From contig NZ_CP107989.1 of the NCBI RefSeq assembly GCF_041435015.1, positions 5,766,001 to 5,830,000 of the forward strand: DNA of 64,000 nucleotides, written 5' to 3'. The stretch comes from Streptomyces canus (lineage in GTDB: Bacteria; Actinomycetota; Actinomycetes; Streptomycetales; Streptomycetaceae). A model generated the notes under the pieces. The model saw only the letters and a program-made list of their open reading frames with translations. It was not told the DNA's origin and made no database searches. Shown here one piece after another: positions 1-6,987 of this stretch; position 1 is the first letter of the stretch; every line of letters starts with the position of its first letter. Both the position numbers and the translations under genes were made by a program.

Positions 1-124
1 CACCGTTGAACGACGTTGCGGCGACCCGGATCAGAACCTGACCGGCGCCGGGTACGGGCCGCTCGACGTCCTCGTGGCGCAGGACGCTCGGGTCGCCGTA
101 CTCGTGGAAACGTACTGCCTTCAT
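1..124 (-). CDS. NADP-dependent medium-chain oxidoreductase, N-terminal part (runs off window)
   Basis: The minus strand opens with ATG at 122-124 and reads MKAVRFHEYGDPSVLRHED, then VPGAGQVLIRVAATSFNG, without a stop to the window edge. This is the classic N-terminus of zinc-independent MDR enzymes of the quinone oxidoreductase type: a GroES-like fold with the PxPGxGQVLIRV strand pattern. Only 41 residues are visible, so the nucleotide-binding domain cannot be checked. It lies directly downstream of, and on the same strand as, the MmyB-like regulator at 163-987, with a 38-base gap, so the two may be co-transcribed. The family assignment is fairly safe. The substrate is unknown. Confidence 0.8.
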   Translation of the reverse strand, partial: MKAVRFHEYGDPSVLRHEDVERPVPGAGQVLIRVAATSFNG

Positions 125-162
125 GGGAAATCCTTTCGAAGCACTCTCGGGTCATGCGATGC

Positions 163-987
163 CTAAGTGCCCACGGCGGGCAGGAGTTGGAGCTTTTCGT
201 AGCTGGGTGAGCCGGGTGTGGCGGAGAAGACGAGCAGTTCCTGGGCCTGGTCGGGGTCGATCAGGCGCTGGCAGTACAGCTCCAGTTCTCCCAGATCGGG
301 ATGGCGGTAGCGCTTGAGGTCGTTGTGGTGGCTGACGTCCACCTCGTGCAACCGCCAGACCTCGGCGAACTCGGGGCTGGCCTCCAGCAGTGCGGCGACG
401 ATCTCGCCGGCCCTGCCCGTGGGCTCCGCCGTGTGCACCGCCCGGATCTCCACGGTGAAGACCCTGCCCCGCAGGGCGTGGTCCTCGACGGGGTAGAGGT
501 CGCGTTGCGCCGGGTCGGTGAACCAGCGGTAGACCAGGTAGCGGGACAGTCCGCTGAAGCGGGTGTAGTCGCCCAGCAGGGCGACCGCCGGACGGGTCTG
601 CAGCAGCGTCTCACCGAAGCGGGACATCACCAGGGCGGGTGTGTCCGCGAGCCGTTCGACGATCCGCATCATGGTCGGGCCGACGTGGTCGTCGCGTCCG
701 ACCCGCCGCGGCGCCGAGTGCCCGGCGAGGTCGAAGAGGTGGTCGCGCTCGCTCAGGCTGAGGTGCAGTCCCCGGGCGAGCCCGGCGAGCACCTGCTCGG
801 ACGGCATCGGACCGCGCTGTTGCTCGATCCGGCTGTAGTAGTCGACCGACATGCCGGCCAGTGCGGCGACCTCCTCGCGCCGCAGCCCACCGGTACGACG
901 CCGCGGACCGCGGGGAAGCCCCACGTCCTCCGGTTGCAGCACCTCCCGGCGTGCCCGGAGGAAGTCGGCCAGCAACGCCCGATCCAT
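163..987 (-). CDS. XRE-family regulator with MmyB-like ligand-binding domain (copy 1)
   Basis: This is a 274-residue DNA-binding regulator. A helix-turn-helix lies at about residues 35-60 (LRREEVAALAGMSVDYYSRI), followed by the MmyB-like PAS-type ligand domain, recognisable from SRYLVYRWFTDPAQRDLYP and the C-terminal FSATPGSPSYEKLQLL. I chose the ATG at 985-987 (MDRALLADFL) because GGGAGG sits 5 bases upstream; an earlier in-frame start at 1014 lacks such a site. It is divergent from the oxidoreductase gene at 1301. A second, nearly identical copy lies at 2957-3808. Family members usually control an adjacent oxidoreductase gene, so the SDR at 1301 or the MDR at 1-124 is the likely target. Confidence 0.9.
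   Translation of the reverse strand: MDRALLADFLRARREVLQPEDVGLPRGPRRRTGGLRREEVAALAGMSVDYYSRIEQQRGPMPSEQVLAGLARGLHLSLSERDHLFDLAGHSAPRRVGRDDHVGPTMMRIVERLADTPALVMSRFGETLLQTRPAVALLGDYTRFSGLSRYLVYRWFTDPAQRDLYPVEDHALRGRVFTVEIRAVHTAEPTGRAGEIVAALLEASPEFAEVWRLHEVDVSHHNDLKRYRHPDLGELELYCQRLIDPDQAQELLVFSATPGSPSYEKLQLLPAVGT
180..987. repeat. 808-bp direct repeat, left copy
   Basis: Bases 180-987 align without gaps to 3001-3808. About 270 bases at the 5' end of the two genes (roughly 715-970 and the matching stretch) are identical by eye apart from two changes near the start codon. Differences cluster in the part coding for the ligand domain. The repeats flank the two-gene unit at 1301-2918. Confidence 0.9.
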
Positions 988-1300
988 CTCAGCCTCCCGT
1001 GTTCGACTGAGCAAGCGTGGCGTTGATCAGAACCCGGATGAAGGCCTCACTTATCCACGGACAAGTTGTCCCTGGCAGACCGAGCGGTGCCGGCTGAGCA
1101 CCGGCTGCGCGATATGCAGCTCATCGGCGGCGGGGCCGAAGTGCACCTCTGGTGATGCCTGCGGGGTATCACCACGACTAAAAGAAGTCTTGGACACCCG
1201 CTCAGGCCAATGGCAACCTGAATAGGTGCCTATTGAGGCCGAAGTGAATTCGGCACATTGATTCGGCGCATGAATTCGACAATTCATAAGGAGCAGTAGC
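988..1300. promoter_or_regulatory. Divergent promoter region between MmyB-like regulator and SDR gene
   Basis: This 313-base stretch has no credible gene and is AT-richer towards 1300. A perfect inverted repeat AATAGGTGCCTATT lies at 1221-1234, about 67 bases before the GTG start at 1301. It is a candidate operator for the adjacent regulator. AAGGAG at 1288-1293 is the ribosome binding site of the SDR gene. No terminator is seen. Confidence 0.55.
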
Positions 1301-2245
1301 GTGCGCGTTTTCGTCGCTGGCGGGACCGGCCATTCCGGTTCGTACATCATCCCCGAGCTCATCGCAGCCGGGCACGAGGTCACCGGCCTGGCCCGGTCGG
1401 ACACAGCCGCGGCTGCGGTGTCCGCGCTCGGCGCGAAGGTGCGTCGCGGCGACCTCGAGGATCTCGACGGGCTCAAGGAGGCGGCCGCGGACTCCGACGG
1501 CGTCATCCACGTCGCGCACAGGCAGGACCTGCTTCCCTCCGGCGGGCTCGACGCCGTGGCCGCCGCGGAGCTCCCGATCATGCTCGCGTACGGCGAGGCA
1601 CTCGCGGGAACCGGAAAGCCGTTGGTCGCGGCGGGGAGCATCGGCTCGCCCGGGAATCTGGGCCGACCGGCCACCGAGGAGGACCCGGCTCTTCCCGGGG
1701 GCGATGAGTACAAGGGCACCCTGCGGGTTCGCAACGTCGTGGAAACCGCCGTCATCGGCCTCGCCGAGCGGGGCGTGCGGTCTTCGGTCGTGCGGATTGC
1801 CAACATCGCGCACAGCACGACCGACCGTGCCGGCTTCCTCCCCACGCTGGTCGCGCTCGCGAAGGAGAAGGGTTTCGTCGGCTACCCCGGAGACGGCGCG
1901 AACCTGTGGAACGCCGTGCACATCCGCGATGTCGCCTCCTTGTTCCGCTTGGCGCTGGAGAAGGGGCCGGCCGGCGCATACTGGCACGCGGTGGGGGACG
2001 GGGGAATTCCGTTCCGCGAGATCGCCGAGGCCATTGGAAGCCGTCTGGACCTGCCCACTGCAAGCGTTCCCGTGGACGTATTGATGGTGCCGGGATACTT
2101 TGGATTCCTCGCGAACATCGTCACGCAGAACTACCCGGCGTCCAACCTCATCACCCGCCGGACCCTCGGCTGGGAACCAGCCCAGCCCAGCTTGCTCGCC
2201 GATTTGGACAATGGCCATTACTTCCCGCCGGCTGAGGGACGCTGA
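1301..2245 (+). CDS. SDR-type NAD(P)-dependent epimerase/reductase
   Basis: This 314-residue protein starts at GTG with AAGGAG 7 bases upstream. The extended-SDR dinucleotide motif is at the N-terminus (VFVAGGTGHSGSYIIPELIA, TGxxGxxG variant), with acidic DLEDLDGL after beta-3. VAAGSIGSPGNLGR stands where the catalytic Ser region lies, and a Tyr-Lys pair follows (DEYKGTLRVRN). The C-terminal half resembles atypical NAD-dependent epimerases that act on small carbonyl compounds. It is followed after 4 bases by the F420-reductase-like gene at 2250, so the two form one transcription unit. The unit is likely controlled by one of the flanking MmyB-like regulators. The substrate cannot be read from sequence. 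Confidence 0.88.
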   Translation: MRVFVAGGTGHSGSYIIPELIAAGHEVTGLARSDTAAAAVSALGAKVRRGDLEDLDGLKEAAADSDGVIHVAHRQDLLPSGGLDAVAAAELPIMLAYGEALAGTGKPLVAAGSIGSPGNLGRPATEEDPALPGGDEYKGTLRVRNVVETAVIGLAERGVRSSVVRIANIAHSTTDRAGFLPTLVALAKEKGFVGYPGDGANLWNAVHIRDVASLFRLALEKGPAGAYWHAVGDGGIPFREIAEAIGSRLDLPTASVPVDVLMVPGYFGFLANIVTQNYPASNLITRRTLGWEPAQPSLLADLDNGHYFPPAEGR

Positions 2246-2249
2246 GAAT

Positions 2250-2918
2250 ATGACGACTGTGGGATTCATCGGAAGCGGACATATAGGCAGTAGCGTCGCG
2301 CGGCTCGCCATCGAGGCCGGGCACCAGGTCGTGCTCAGCAACTCACGCGGTCCCGAAACGCTCGCGGACACGGTCGCGGAACTGGGGCCGCGGGCGTCCG
2401 CGGCGACGAGCGGGGCGGCCGCGGCGGCCGGTGACATCGTCGTGGTCACGGTGCCGGTCAAGGCCTTCCCCAACCTGCCCGCCGCGCCACTGGCCGGGAA
2501 GACGGTCATCGACACGTGCAACTACGGCCCCGAGCGTGACGGGCCCATCCCCGAGCTGGACGGCAAGTCGCTCACCTCGAGCGAACTGCTGCTGCGGTAC
2601 ATCCCGGACGCCATGGTCGTGAAAGCGTTCAACACCATCTACTTCAAGCACCTGCTGTCACTCGCCCGCCCGGCGGGGGCGGCCGACCGCTCGTCCCTGC
2701 CGATCGCCGGAGACTCCGCGCCGGCGAAGGCGGTGGTGACCGAATTCATCGCATCCATCGGGTACGCCGTCGTGGACGCGGGACCGCTGGCCGACAGCTG
2801 GCGGCAGGAGACGGGCACGCCGGTGTGGGGCACCCCGTACGGGCCGGTCTCGAACGAGAAGGGCCGGCCGGTCGACGAGGACGCCATCCGCGCGGCACTG
2901 GCCACCGCAACGCGGTAA
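2250..2918 (+). CDS. NADPH-dependent F420 reductase-family oxidoreductase
   Basis: This 222-residue Rossmann protein belongs to the F420_oxidored family. The N-terminal TTVGFIGSGHIGSSVARLA is a GxGxxG nucleotide site and SNSRGPETL is the phosphate-binding loop typical of NADPH users. VVVTVPVKAFPNLPA and VIDTCNYGP follow as in NpdG/Fno proteins, and VVKAFNTI is the conserved family strand. It starts 4 bases after the preceding SDR stop. True F420:NADP reductases are of similar size, but many relatives in Streptomyces accept other substrates, so F420 as partner is an inference supported by other F420-linked genes nearby (3878, 6988, 7889). Confidence 0.85.
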   Translation: MTTVGFIGSGHIGSSVARLAIEAGHQVVLSNSRGPETLADTVAELGPRASAATSGAAAAAGDIVVVTVPVKAFPNLPAAPLAGKTVIDTCNYGPERDGPIPELDGKSLTSSELLLRYIPDAMVVKAFNTIYFKHLLSLARPAGAADRSSLPIAGDSAPAKAVVTEFIASIGYAVVDAGPLADSWRQETGTPVWGTPYGPVSNEKGRPVDEDAIRAALATATR

Positions 2919-2956
2919 CCGCGAGTTGGCGCGGGCCGCGGCATGGTCCGGCCGTG

Positions 2957-3808
2957 TTAGGGCCCTGTCCGGTAGGCGTCGGTCTTGGCAAGTGAGCTCG
3001 GCAGGAGTTGGAGCTTCTCGTAGCTGGGTGAGCCGGGTGTGGCGGAGAAGACGAGCAGTTCCTGGGCCTGGTCGGGGTCGATCAGGCGCTGGCAGTACAG
3101 CTCCAGTTCTCCCAGTTCGGGATGGCGGTAGCGCTTGAGGTCGTTGTGGTGGCTGACGTCCACCTCGTGCAACCGCCAGACCTCGGCGAACTCGGGGCTG
3201 ACCTCCAGCAGTGCGGCGACGATCTCGCCGGCGGTTCCCTCGGGGTCCGCCGTGTACGCCGCCCGGATCTCCGAGGTGAAGACCCTGCCTCGGAGGTCGT
3301 GGTCCTCGGCCGGGTAGAGGTCGCGTTGTGCCGGGTCGGTGAACCAGCGGTAGACCAGGTAGCGGGACAGTCCGCTGAAGCGGGTGTAGTCGCCCAGCAG
3401 GGCGACCGCCGGTTGATTCTGCAGCAGGGTCTCGTTGAACCGGGACATCACCAGGGCGGGTGTGTCCGCGAGCCGTTCGACGATGCGCATCATGGTGGGG
3501 CTGACGTGGTCGTCGCGCAGCTGCCGCCGTGGCGCCGAGTGCCCGGCGAGGTCGAAGAGGTGGTCGCGCTCGCTCAGGCTGAGGTGCAGTCCCCGGGCGA
3601 GCCCGGCGAGCACCTGCTCGGACGGCATCGGACCGCGCTGTTGCTCGATCCGGCTGTAGTAGTCGACCGACATGCCGGCCAGTGCGGCGACCTCCTCGCG
3701 CCGCAGCCCACCGGTACGACGCCGCGGACCGCGGGGAAGCCCCACGTCCTCCGGTTGCAGCACCTCCCGGCGTGCCCGGAGGAAGTCGGCCAGCAGCGCC
3801 CGGTCCAT
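2957..3808 (-). CDS. XRE-family regulator with MmyB-like ligand-binding domain (copy 2)
   Basis: This 283-residue paralogue of the gene at 163-987 has the same HTH at residues 35-60 and the same MmyB-like domain. The first ~100 residues are identical to copy 1. About 16 substitutions fall in the C-terminal ligand half (for example HSAPRRQLRDDHVS against HSAPRRVGRDDHVG). The C-terminal tail differs and is longer (SSLAKTDAYRTGP). The start is taken at ATG 3806-3808 (MDRALL) by analogy with copy 1; GGAGG lies about 11 bases upstream. It converges on the oxidoreductase unit at 1301-2918 and is followed upstream by the DDN-like gene. Identical DNA-reading halves with divergent sensor halves suggest shared operators and different ligands. 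Confidence 0.9.
   Translation of the reverse strand: MDRALLADFLRARREVLQPEDVGLPRGPRRRTGGLRREEVAALAGMSVDYYSRIEQQRGPMPSEQVLAGLARGLHLSLSERDHLFDLAGHSAPRRQLRDDHVSPTMMRIVERLADTPALVMSRFNETLLQNQPAVALLGDYTRFSGLSRYLVYRWFTDPAQRDLYPAEDHDLRGRVFTSEIRAAYTADPEGTAGEIVAALLEVSPEFAEVWRLHEVDVSHHNDLKRYRHPELGELELYCQRLIDPDQAQELLVFSATPGSPSYEKLQLLPSSLAKTDAYRTGP
3001..3808. repeat. 808-bp direct repeat, right copy
   Basis: This is the partner of 180-987, in the same orientation and of the same length. Recombination between the two copies would delete 1301-2918 and leave one hybrid regulator. Confidence 0.9.
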
Positions 3809-3877
3809 GCTTCTCTCATCCTCCGCGAACGAGACACATGCCGAGGGATGTCCGGTCGGCGCATCCACCGTATCTCC

Positions 3878-4270
3878 TCACTGGTCCAGATCCACCCGTA
3901 CGGTCAACTGACCGGCCCCTATGGCCCGTACCGCCGCGCTGTTCATCCGGGGCAGCGTGCGCAGTCGTACGGCGGTGTCGTCGTCCGGCATGAGATGGGC
4001 GGTCCCGGCGTGCCACCGCCCCCGGATGCGCACCCGCACCCGCGGATCGGCCTTGATGTTGCGGACGTACTGCGAACGCTCGCCGAACTCGGAGACCAGC
4101 CAGAAGGCCCCGCCGATCCGCTTGCCGCCCACCGGGGTCCTGCGGGGCAGGCCCGAGGTGCGGCCGGTGGTCTCCAGGACGGTCTGGAGCGGCAGCCGGC
4201 GCATGATCGGGTTGAAGCGGCGCTGGAAGGCCGTGGCTGCGCGGTACTTGCGCTCGGCGTTGGGGGACAT
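3878..4270 (-). CDS. Deazaflavin (F420H2)-dependent nitroreductase family protein, DDN-like
   Basis: The 130-residue product shows the PF04075 signature: LETTGRTSGLPRRTPVGGKR in the N-terminal half, then FWLVSEFGERSQYVRNI and DPRVRVRIRGRWHAGTAHLM. This split-barrel family includes mycobacterial Ddn and related F420H2-dependent quinone reductases. The length matches single-domain members. It lies upstream of copy 2 of the MmyB-like regulator on the same strand, with a 69-base gap, and is divergent from the hydrolase gene at 4375. F420 use is known for the family and inferred here; the FO synthase gene needed to make F420 lies at 7889. Confidence 0.87.
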   Translation of the reverse strand: MSPNAERKYRAATAFQRRFNPIMRRLPLQTVLETTGRTSGLPRRTPVGGKRIGGAFWLVSEFGERSQYVRNIKADPRVRVRIRGRWHAGTAHLMPDDDTAVRLRTLPRMNSAAVRAIGAGQLTVRVDLDQ

Positions 4271-4374
4271 GGGTGGTGAGACTCCTGTCTCTGGTCTGCT
4301 CTCCGGTCTTCCGTAACCTGACCGACGGCCTCGATGATCTCAGGGTGCGGCCGGGTGGACGAAGGGTGTCGGCG

Positions 4375-5202
4375 ATGCGCGTGGTGACCTGGAACCTGTG
4401 GTGGCGCTTCGGCCCGTGGGAGGAACGCCAGAAGGCGATCCTGGCGGTGCTGCGGGAGCTGCGGCCGGATGTGGTGGGACTGCAGGAGGTGTGGTCGGCG
4501 GGCGGTTCAGGTGGTGAGAACCTCGCGGAGTGGCTCGCGGGCGAGCTCGGCCTGCACTGGGCGTGGGCCGCGTCGCCCGCCTCGGAGCGCTGGCAGCGGC
4601 GGATCGGCGACCCGGGGGTCGAGGTCGGCAACGCGGTGCTGAGCCGCTGGCCGGTGATTGACCAGGCCGTCCTGCGGCTGCCGGCCCCCGAGGATCTGGA
4701 CGACGGCCGCCTCGCCTTCCACGCCCGGCTGGCCGGCCCGTCGTACGACATCCCCTTCTTCACCACCCACCTCACCTCGGCCCCCACCGCGTCGGCGATC
4801 CGCTGCCAACAGGTCACGGCGCTGGCGGAGTTCGTGGCGACGCACAGGTCGGGCACCGACTTCCCGCCCGTCGTCACCGGCGACTTCAACGCCTGGCCCG
4901 ACTCCGACGAGGTCCGCCTCTTCGGCGGCTACAAGACGGCCCCGGCCGCTCCGGACCAACTCTTCCTGGACGCCTGGGAGTACGCGGATCCTGCGGCCCC
5001 CTCGGCGACCTGGGACCCGGCGAACCCGTACGTCCGCGTGGCCCCGCCGGTCCGTATCGACTACATCCACGTGGGCCCGCCGGGAGCGAGGGGGCTGGGC
5101 CATGTCCTGGGCGTCCGGCGCGCGGGCGACGGTCCGGTGGACGGGGTCTGGCCGTCGGACCACGCGGCGGTGGTGGCGGACCTGGCGGACGGGTCAGAGT
5201 GA
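4375..5202 (+). CDS. Endonuclease/exonuclease/phosphatase (EEP) family hydrolase
   Basis: This 275-residue protein carries the complete EEP fold signature: MRVVTWNLWW at the start, DVVGLQEVW with the metal-binding Glu, GDFNAWPDSDEVR with the catalytic Asp-Asn pair, and WPSDHAAVVADL with the terminal Asp-His. No signal peptide or membrane segment is present, so it should act in the cytoplasm. EEP members cleave phosphodiesters in nucleic acids, inositol phosphates or sphingolipids, and the substrate cannot be told apart here. The start is taken at ATG 4375; an in-frame GTG at 4366 is an alternative. Its 3' end overlaps the DUF397 gene on the other strand by 9 bases. Confidence 0.88.
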   Translation: MRVVTWNLWWRFGPWEERQKAILAVLRELRPDVVGLQEVWSAGGSGGENLAEWLAGELGLHWAWAASPASERWQRRIGDPGVEVGNAVLSRWPVIDQAVLRLPAPEDLDDGRLAFHARLAGPSYDIPFFTTHLTSAPTASAIRCQQVTALAEFVATHRSGTDFPPVVTGDFNAWPDSDEVRLFGGYKTAPAAPDQLFLDAWEYADPAAPSATWDPANPYVRVAPPVRIDYIHVGPPGARGLGHVLGVRRAGDGPVDGVWPSDHAAVVADLADGSE

Positions 5203-5358
5203 CGTCAGCAGGGCGGCGAAGGCGGCGTGGCTGACGGTGACGATGGTGTGGGCGGCATCGGAGTCCGTGATGTGAACGTTGTCGAGGTCGGTGGATATGT
5301 GGACGCAGGCGTCGCCTTCCTGGCAGTAGGACGACTTCTGCCGGCGGTCAGTGATCAT
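5194..5358 (-). CDS. Small DUF397-family protein
   Basis: This 54-residue reading frame runs from ATG at 5356-5358 to TGA at 5194. It has GAGGGAG 6-7 bases before the start. The product begins MITDRRQKSSYCQEGDACVH and ends in HTIVTVSHAAFAALLTSL. The pattern of a Lys-Ser-Ser-Tyr-Cys motif, a central Asp-Ser/Asp, and a C-terminal aromatic-Ala-x-Leu helix is that of DUF397. Such proteins normally lie next to an XRE/DUF5753 regulator gene and act with it. No such regulator gene lies beside this copy, so it is an orphan. The other DUF397 gene in the window (30083) is paired. Confidence 0.75.
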   Translation of the reverse strand: MITDRRQKSSYCQEGDACVHISTDLDNVHITDSDAAHTIVTVSHAAFAALLTSL

Positions 5359-5389
5359 GTCGGCTCCCTCACAGGTTCTGGGCGATGGA

Positions 5390-5638
5390 ATGGATCATGG
5401 TGAACGGGGCGATGCCGAGCTCTCGTGCTACGGCGCCGAGATCCGCGAATCGGGTGTGGACTGGCTCGTTCGCCAGATCCGGGACATGGCGAGGATCCCG
5501 GCCAGCGAAGACGGAGACCACGTCTCAGGCCTCTTCCTCGCCGGCCATGAAGTCGACGGCACGACCGAATGGCAGGTTCGGGACGGCCAACTCTTCGTCT
5601 CGCCGAGCGACGGCAGGTACCGCTACCTCAACGCATGA
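5390..5638 (+). CDS. Hypothetical small protein
   Basis: I do not recognise this 82-residue product (begins MDHGERGDAELSCYGAEI, ends RDGQLFVSPSDGRYRYLNA). The frame has strongly GC-biased third positions from about codon 8 onward, which supports real coding. No good ribosome binding site is seen before ATG 5390 or the earlier in-frame ATG at 5351, so the start is uncertain. It is soluble, acidic and without signal or membrane segments. It lies between the orphan DUF397 gene (divergent) and the FAD monooxygenase gene (convergent, 2 bases away). It may be a remnant of a larger gene, or the partner of the DUF397 protein. Confidence 0.4.
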   Translation: MDHGERGDAELSCYGAEIRESGVDWLVRQIRDMARIPASEDGDHVSGLFLAGHEVDGTTEWQVRDGQLFVSPSDGRYRYLNA

Positions 5639-5640
5639 CC

Positions 5641-6774
5641 TCACTCGCCCTGTTCGTGGCCGGTGAACATGTCGATCAGACCGTAGGGCGTGCTGTCGCC
5701 GAACATGAGGGCGTAGAGCTCGGTGCCCTCGGTGGCGGTTGCGGCGCTGCGGGGGAACATGGCCCGCTCGTACTCGGTGAGCGCGGTCTCGAGGTCGTGG
5801 GGGCGGGCCGCGAGGGCCTGGGCGAGTTCGGCACCGTCGAGCATGGCGAGGTTGGCGCCCTCGCCGTTCGGGGCGGCGACATGGGCGGCGTCGCCGATCA
5901 GCGTCACTCCCGGCACCCGCTCCCACCGGTGTTCGACGGGCAGGGCGGCGAAGGGACGCAGTATCGGGGCGGTGTCGGCGTCGGTGATCAGCGCGGTGAG
6001 TTCCGGTGCCCAGCCGTCGAATTCTGCCGCGATGCGGGCGGTGGCCGCGGCGGGGTCGGTGAAGTCGATGTCCGCGAACCACTCCTGCGGGCGGGCGAAT
6101 ATCACGTAGGTGTGCAGGTCGCCGCCCCTCTCCCGGTGCGTCACGAAGCCCTTGCCCGGCGCGAGCACGAACAGTGCGCCGCTCCCGACCGCTTTCGCGC
6201 TGACCGGGTGCCGGGTGTCGGCGTCGTACAGGTACACCTCGACGCAGGACATGCCGGTGTACTCGGGCCTCGCGGCGGAGAGCAGCGGCCGCACCCGGGA
6301 CCAGGCACCGTCCGCGCCGACCAGCAGACCGGTGACGACGGTGCTCCCGTCGGCGAAGGTCACCTCGTGGCGGCCCTCACCGAGCTCACGGGTGCCGCTG
6401 ACCTTGTGACCCCAGCGGACCGTCCCGGCCGGGAGCGAGTCCAGCAGGAGCTGCCGCAGCTCGCCGCGCTGCACCTCGGGGCGGCCGCCGGTGCCGTCGT
6501 CGGCCTGCTCGAACAGGACGGTCCCGTCCGGGGCGAGCAACCGCGTCGCCTCACGGCCCTCCAGGACGAGACCGCGGAACTCGTCCATCAGGCCGGCCGC
6601 CTGAAGGGCGAGCTGTCCGTTGTCGTCGTGGATGTCGAGCATCCCGCCCTGCGCACGCGCCGTCGGCGAGGACTCCGCCTCGTAGACGGTGGACGGGATG
6701 CCGTTGACGTGCAGGACGCGGGCGAGCGTGAGGCCGCCGAGTCCGGCGCCGATGATCGTGACGTGGGTGGTCAT
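5641..6774 (-). CDS. FAD-dependent aromatic-ring monooxygenase
   Basis: This 377-residue class A flavoprotein monooxygenase starts at ATG 6772-6774 with AGGAG 6 bases upstream. THVTIIGAGLGGLTLARVL is the FAD-binding GxGxxG motif. Near residue 160 GLLVGADGAWSRVRPLL is the DG motif that also contacts NAD(P)H. Near residue 285 VTLIGDAAHVAAPNGEGANL is the GD motif for the FAD ribityl chain. No signal peptide is present. Relatives include TetX-like and PHBH-like hydroxylases, and nothing here fixes the substrate. It is divergent from the F420-type LLM oxidoreductase at 6988, with a repeat-rich regulatory region between them. Confidence 0.9.
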   Translation of the reverse strand: MTTHVTIIGAGLGGLTLARVLHVNGIPSTVYEAESSPTARAQGGMLDIHDDNGQLALQAAGLMDEFRGLVLEGREATRLLAPDGTVLFEQADDGTGGRPEVQRGELRQLLLDSLPAGTVRWGHKVSGTRELGEGRHEVTFADGSTVVTGLLVGADGAWSRVRPLLSAARPEYTGMSCVEVYLYDADTRHPVSAKAVGSGALFVLAPGKGFVTHRERGGDLHTYVIFARPQEWFADIDFTDPAAATARIAAEFDGWAPELTALITDADTAPILRPFAALPVEHRWERVPGVTLIGDAAHVAAPNGEGANLAMLDGAELAQALAARPHDLETALTEYERAMFPRSAATATEGTELYALMFGDSTPYGLIDMFTGHEQGE

Positions 6775-6847
6775 GGTGACTCCTGGGAGGTCGCAGGGCC
6801 GGCGGGCGGTCACCCGGCGGGATCTGCGACAAGACTCCTGGCCCCGG

Positions 6848-6905
6848 CCGACAGGCCGCCGACATCGGACCGACAGTCCCGACAGACGACCGACAGTCCC
6901 GACAG
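6848..6905. promoter_or_regulatory. Phased heptamer repeats CCGACAG between divergent oxidoreductase genes
   Basis: CCGACAG occurs at 6848, 6870, 6879, 6890 and 6899, with the variant CCGACAT at 6859. Most start-to-start distances are 11 bases and two are 9, so the units fall on one helix face in tandem. A 20-base unit is duplicated at 6869-6888 and 6889-6908. Direct heptamers with 4-base spacers are the known layout of SARP-type activator sites; a SARP gene is not in this window. Confidence 0.55.
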
Positions 6906-6934
6906 CGACTGCTCTCCCGGTACGTCACCCACTG

Positions 6935-6952
6935 ATGCCGACCAGTCGGTAT
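6935..6952. promoter_or_regulatory. Inverted repeat, candidate operator for the LLM oxidoreductase gene
   Basis: ATGCCGAC and GTCGGTAT flank a 2-base centre, matching at 7 of 8 positions. The site ends 35 bases before the ATG at 6988. Its size and symmetry suit a TetR-type dimer. Confidence 0.5.
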
Positions 6953-6987
6953 GGACATCCCCGCCCCGGCCCGGTACAGATGCAGTC

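Noticed and set aside
6830..6930. CRISPR-like short repeats
   Set aside because: The CCGACAG units are 7 bases with 2-4-base spacers, far too short for a CRISPR array.
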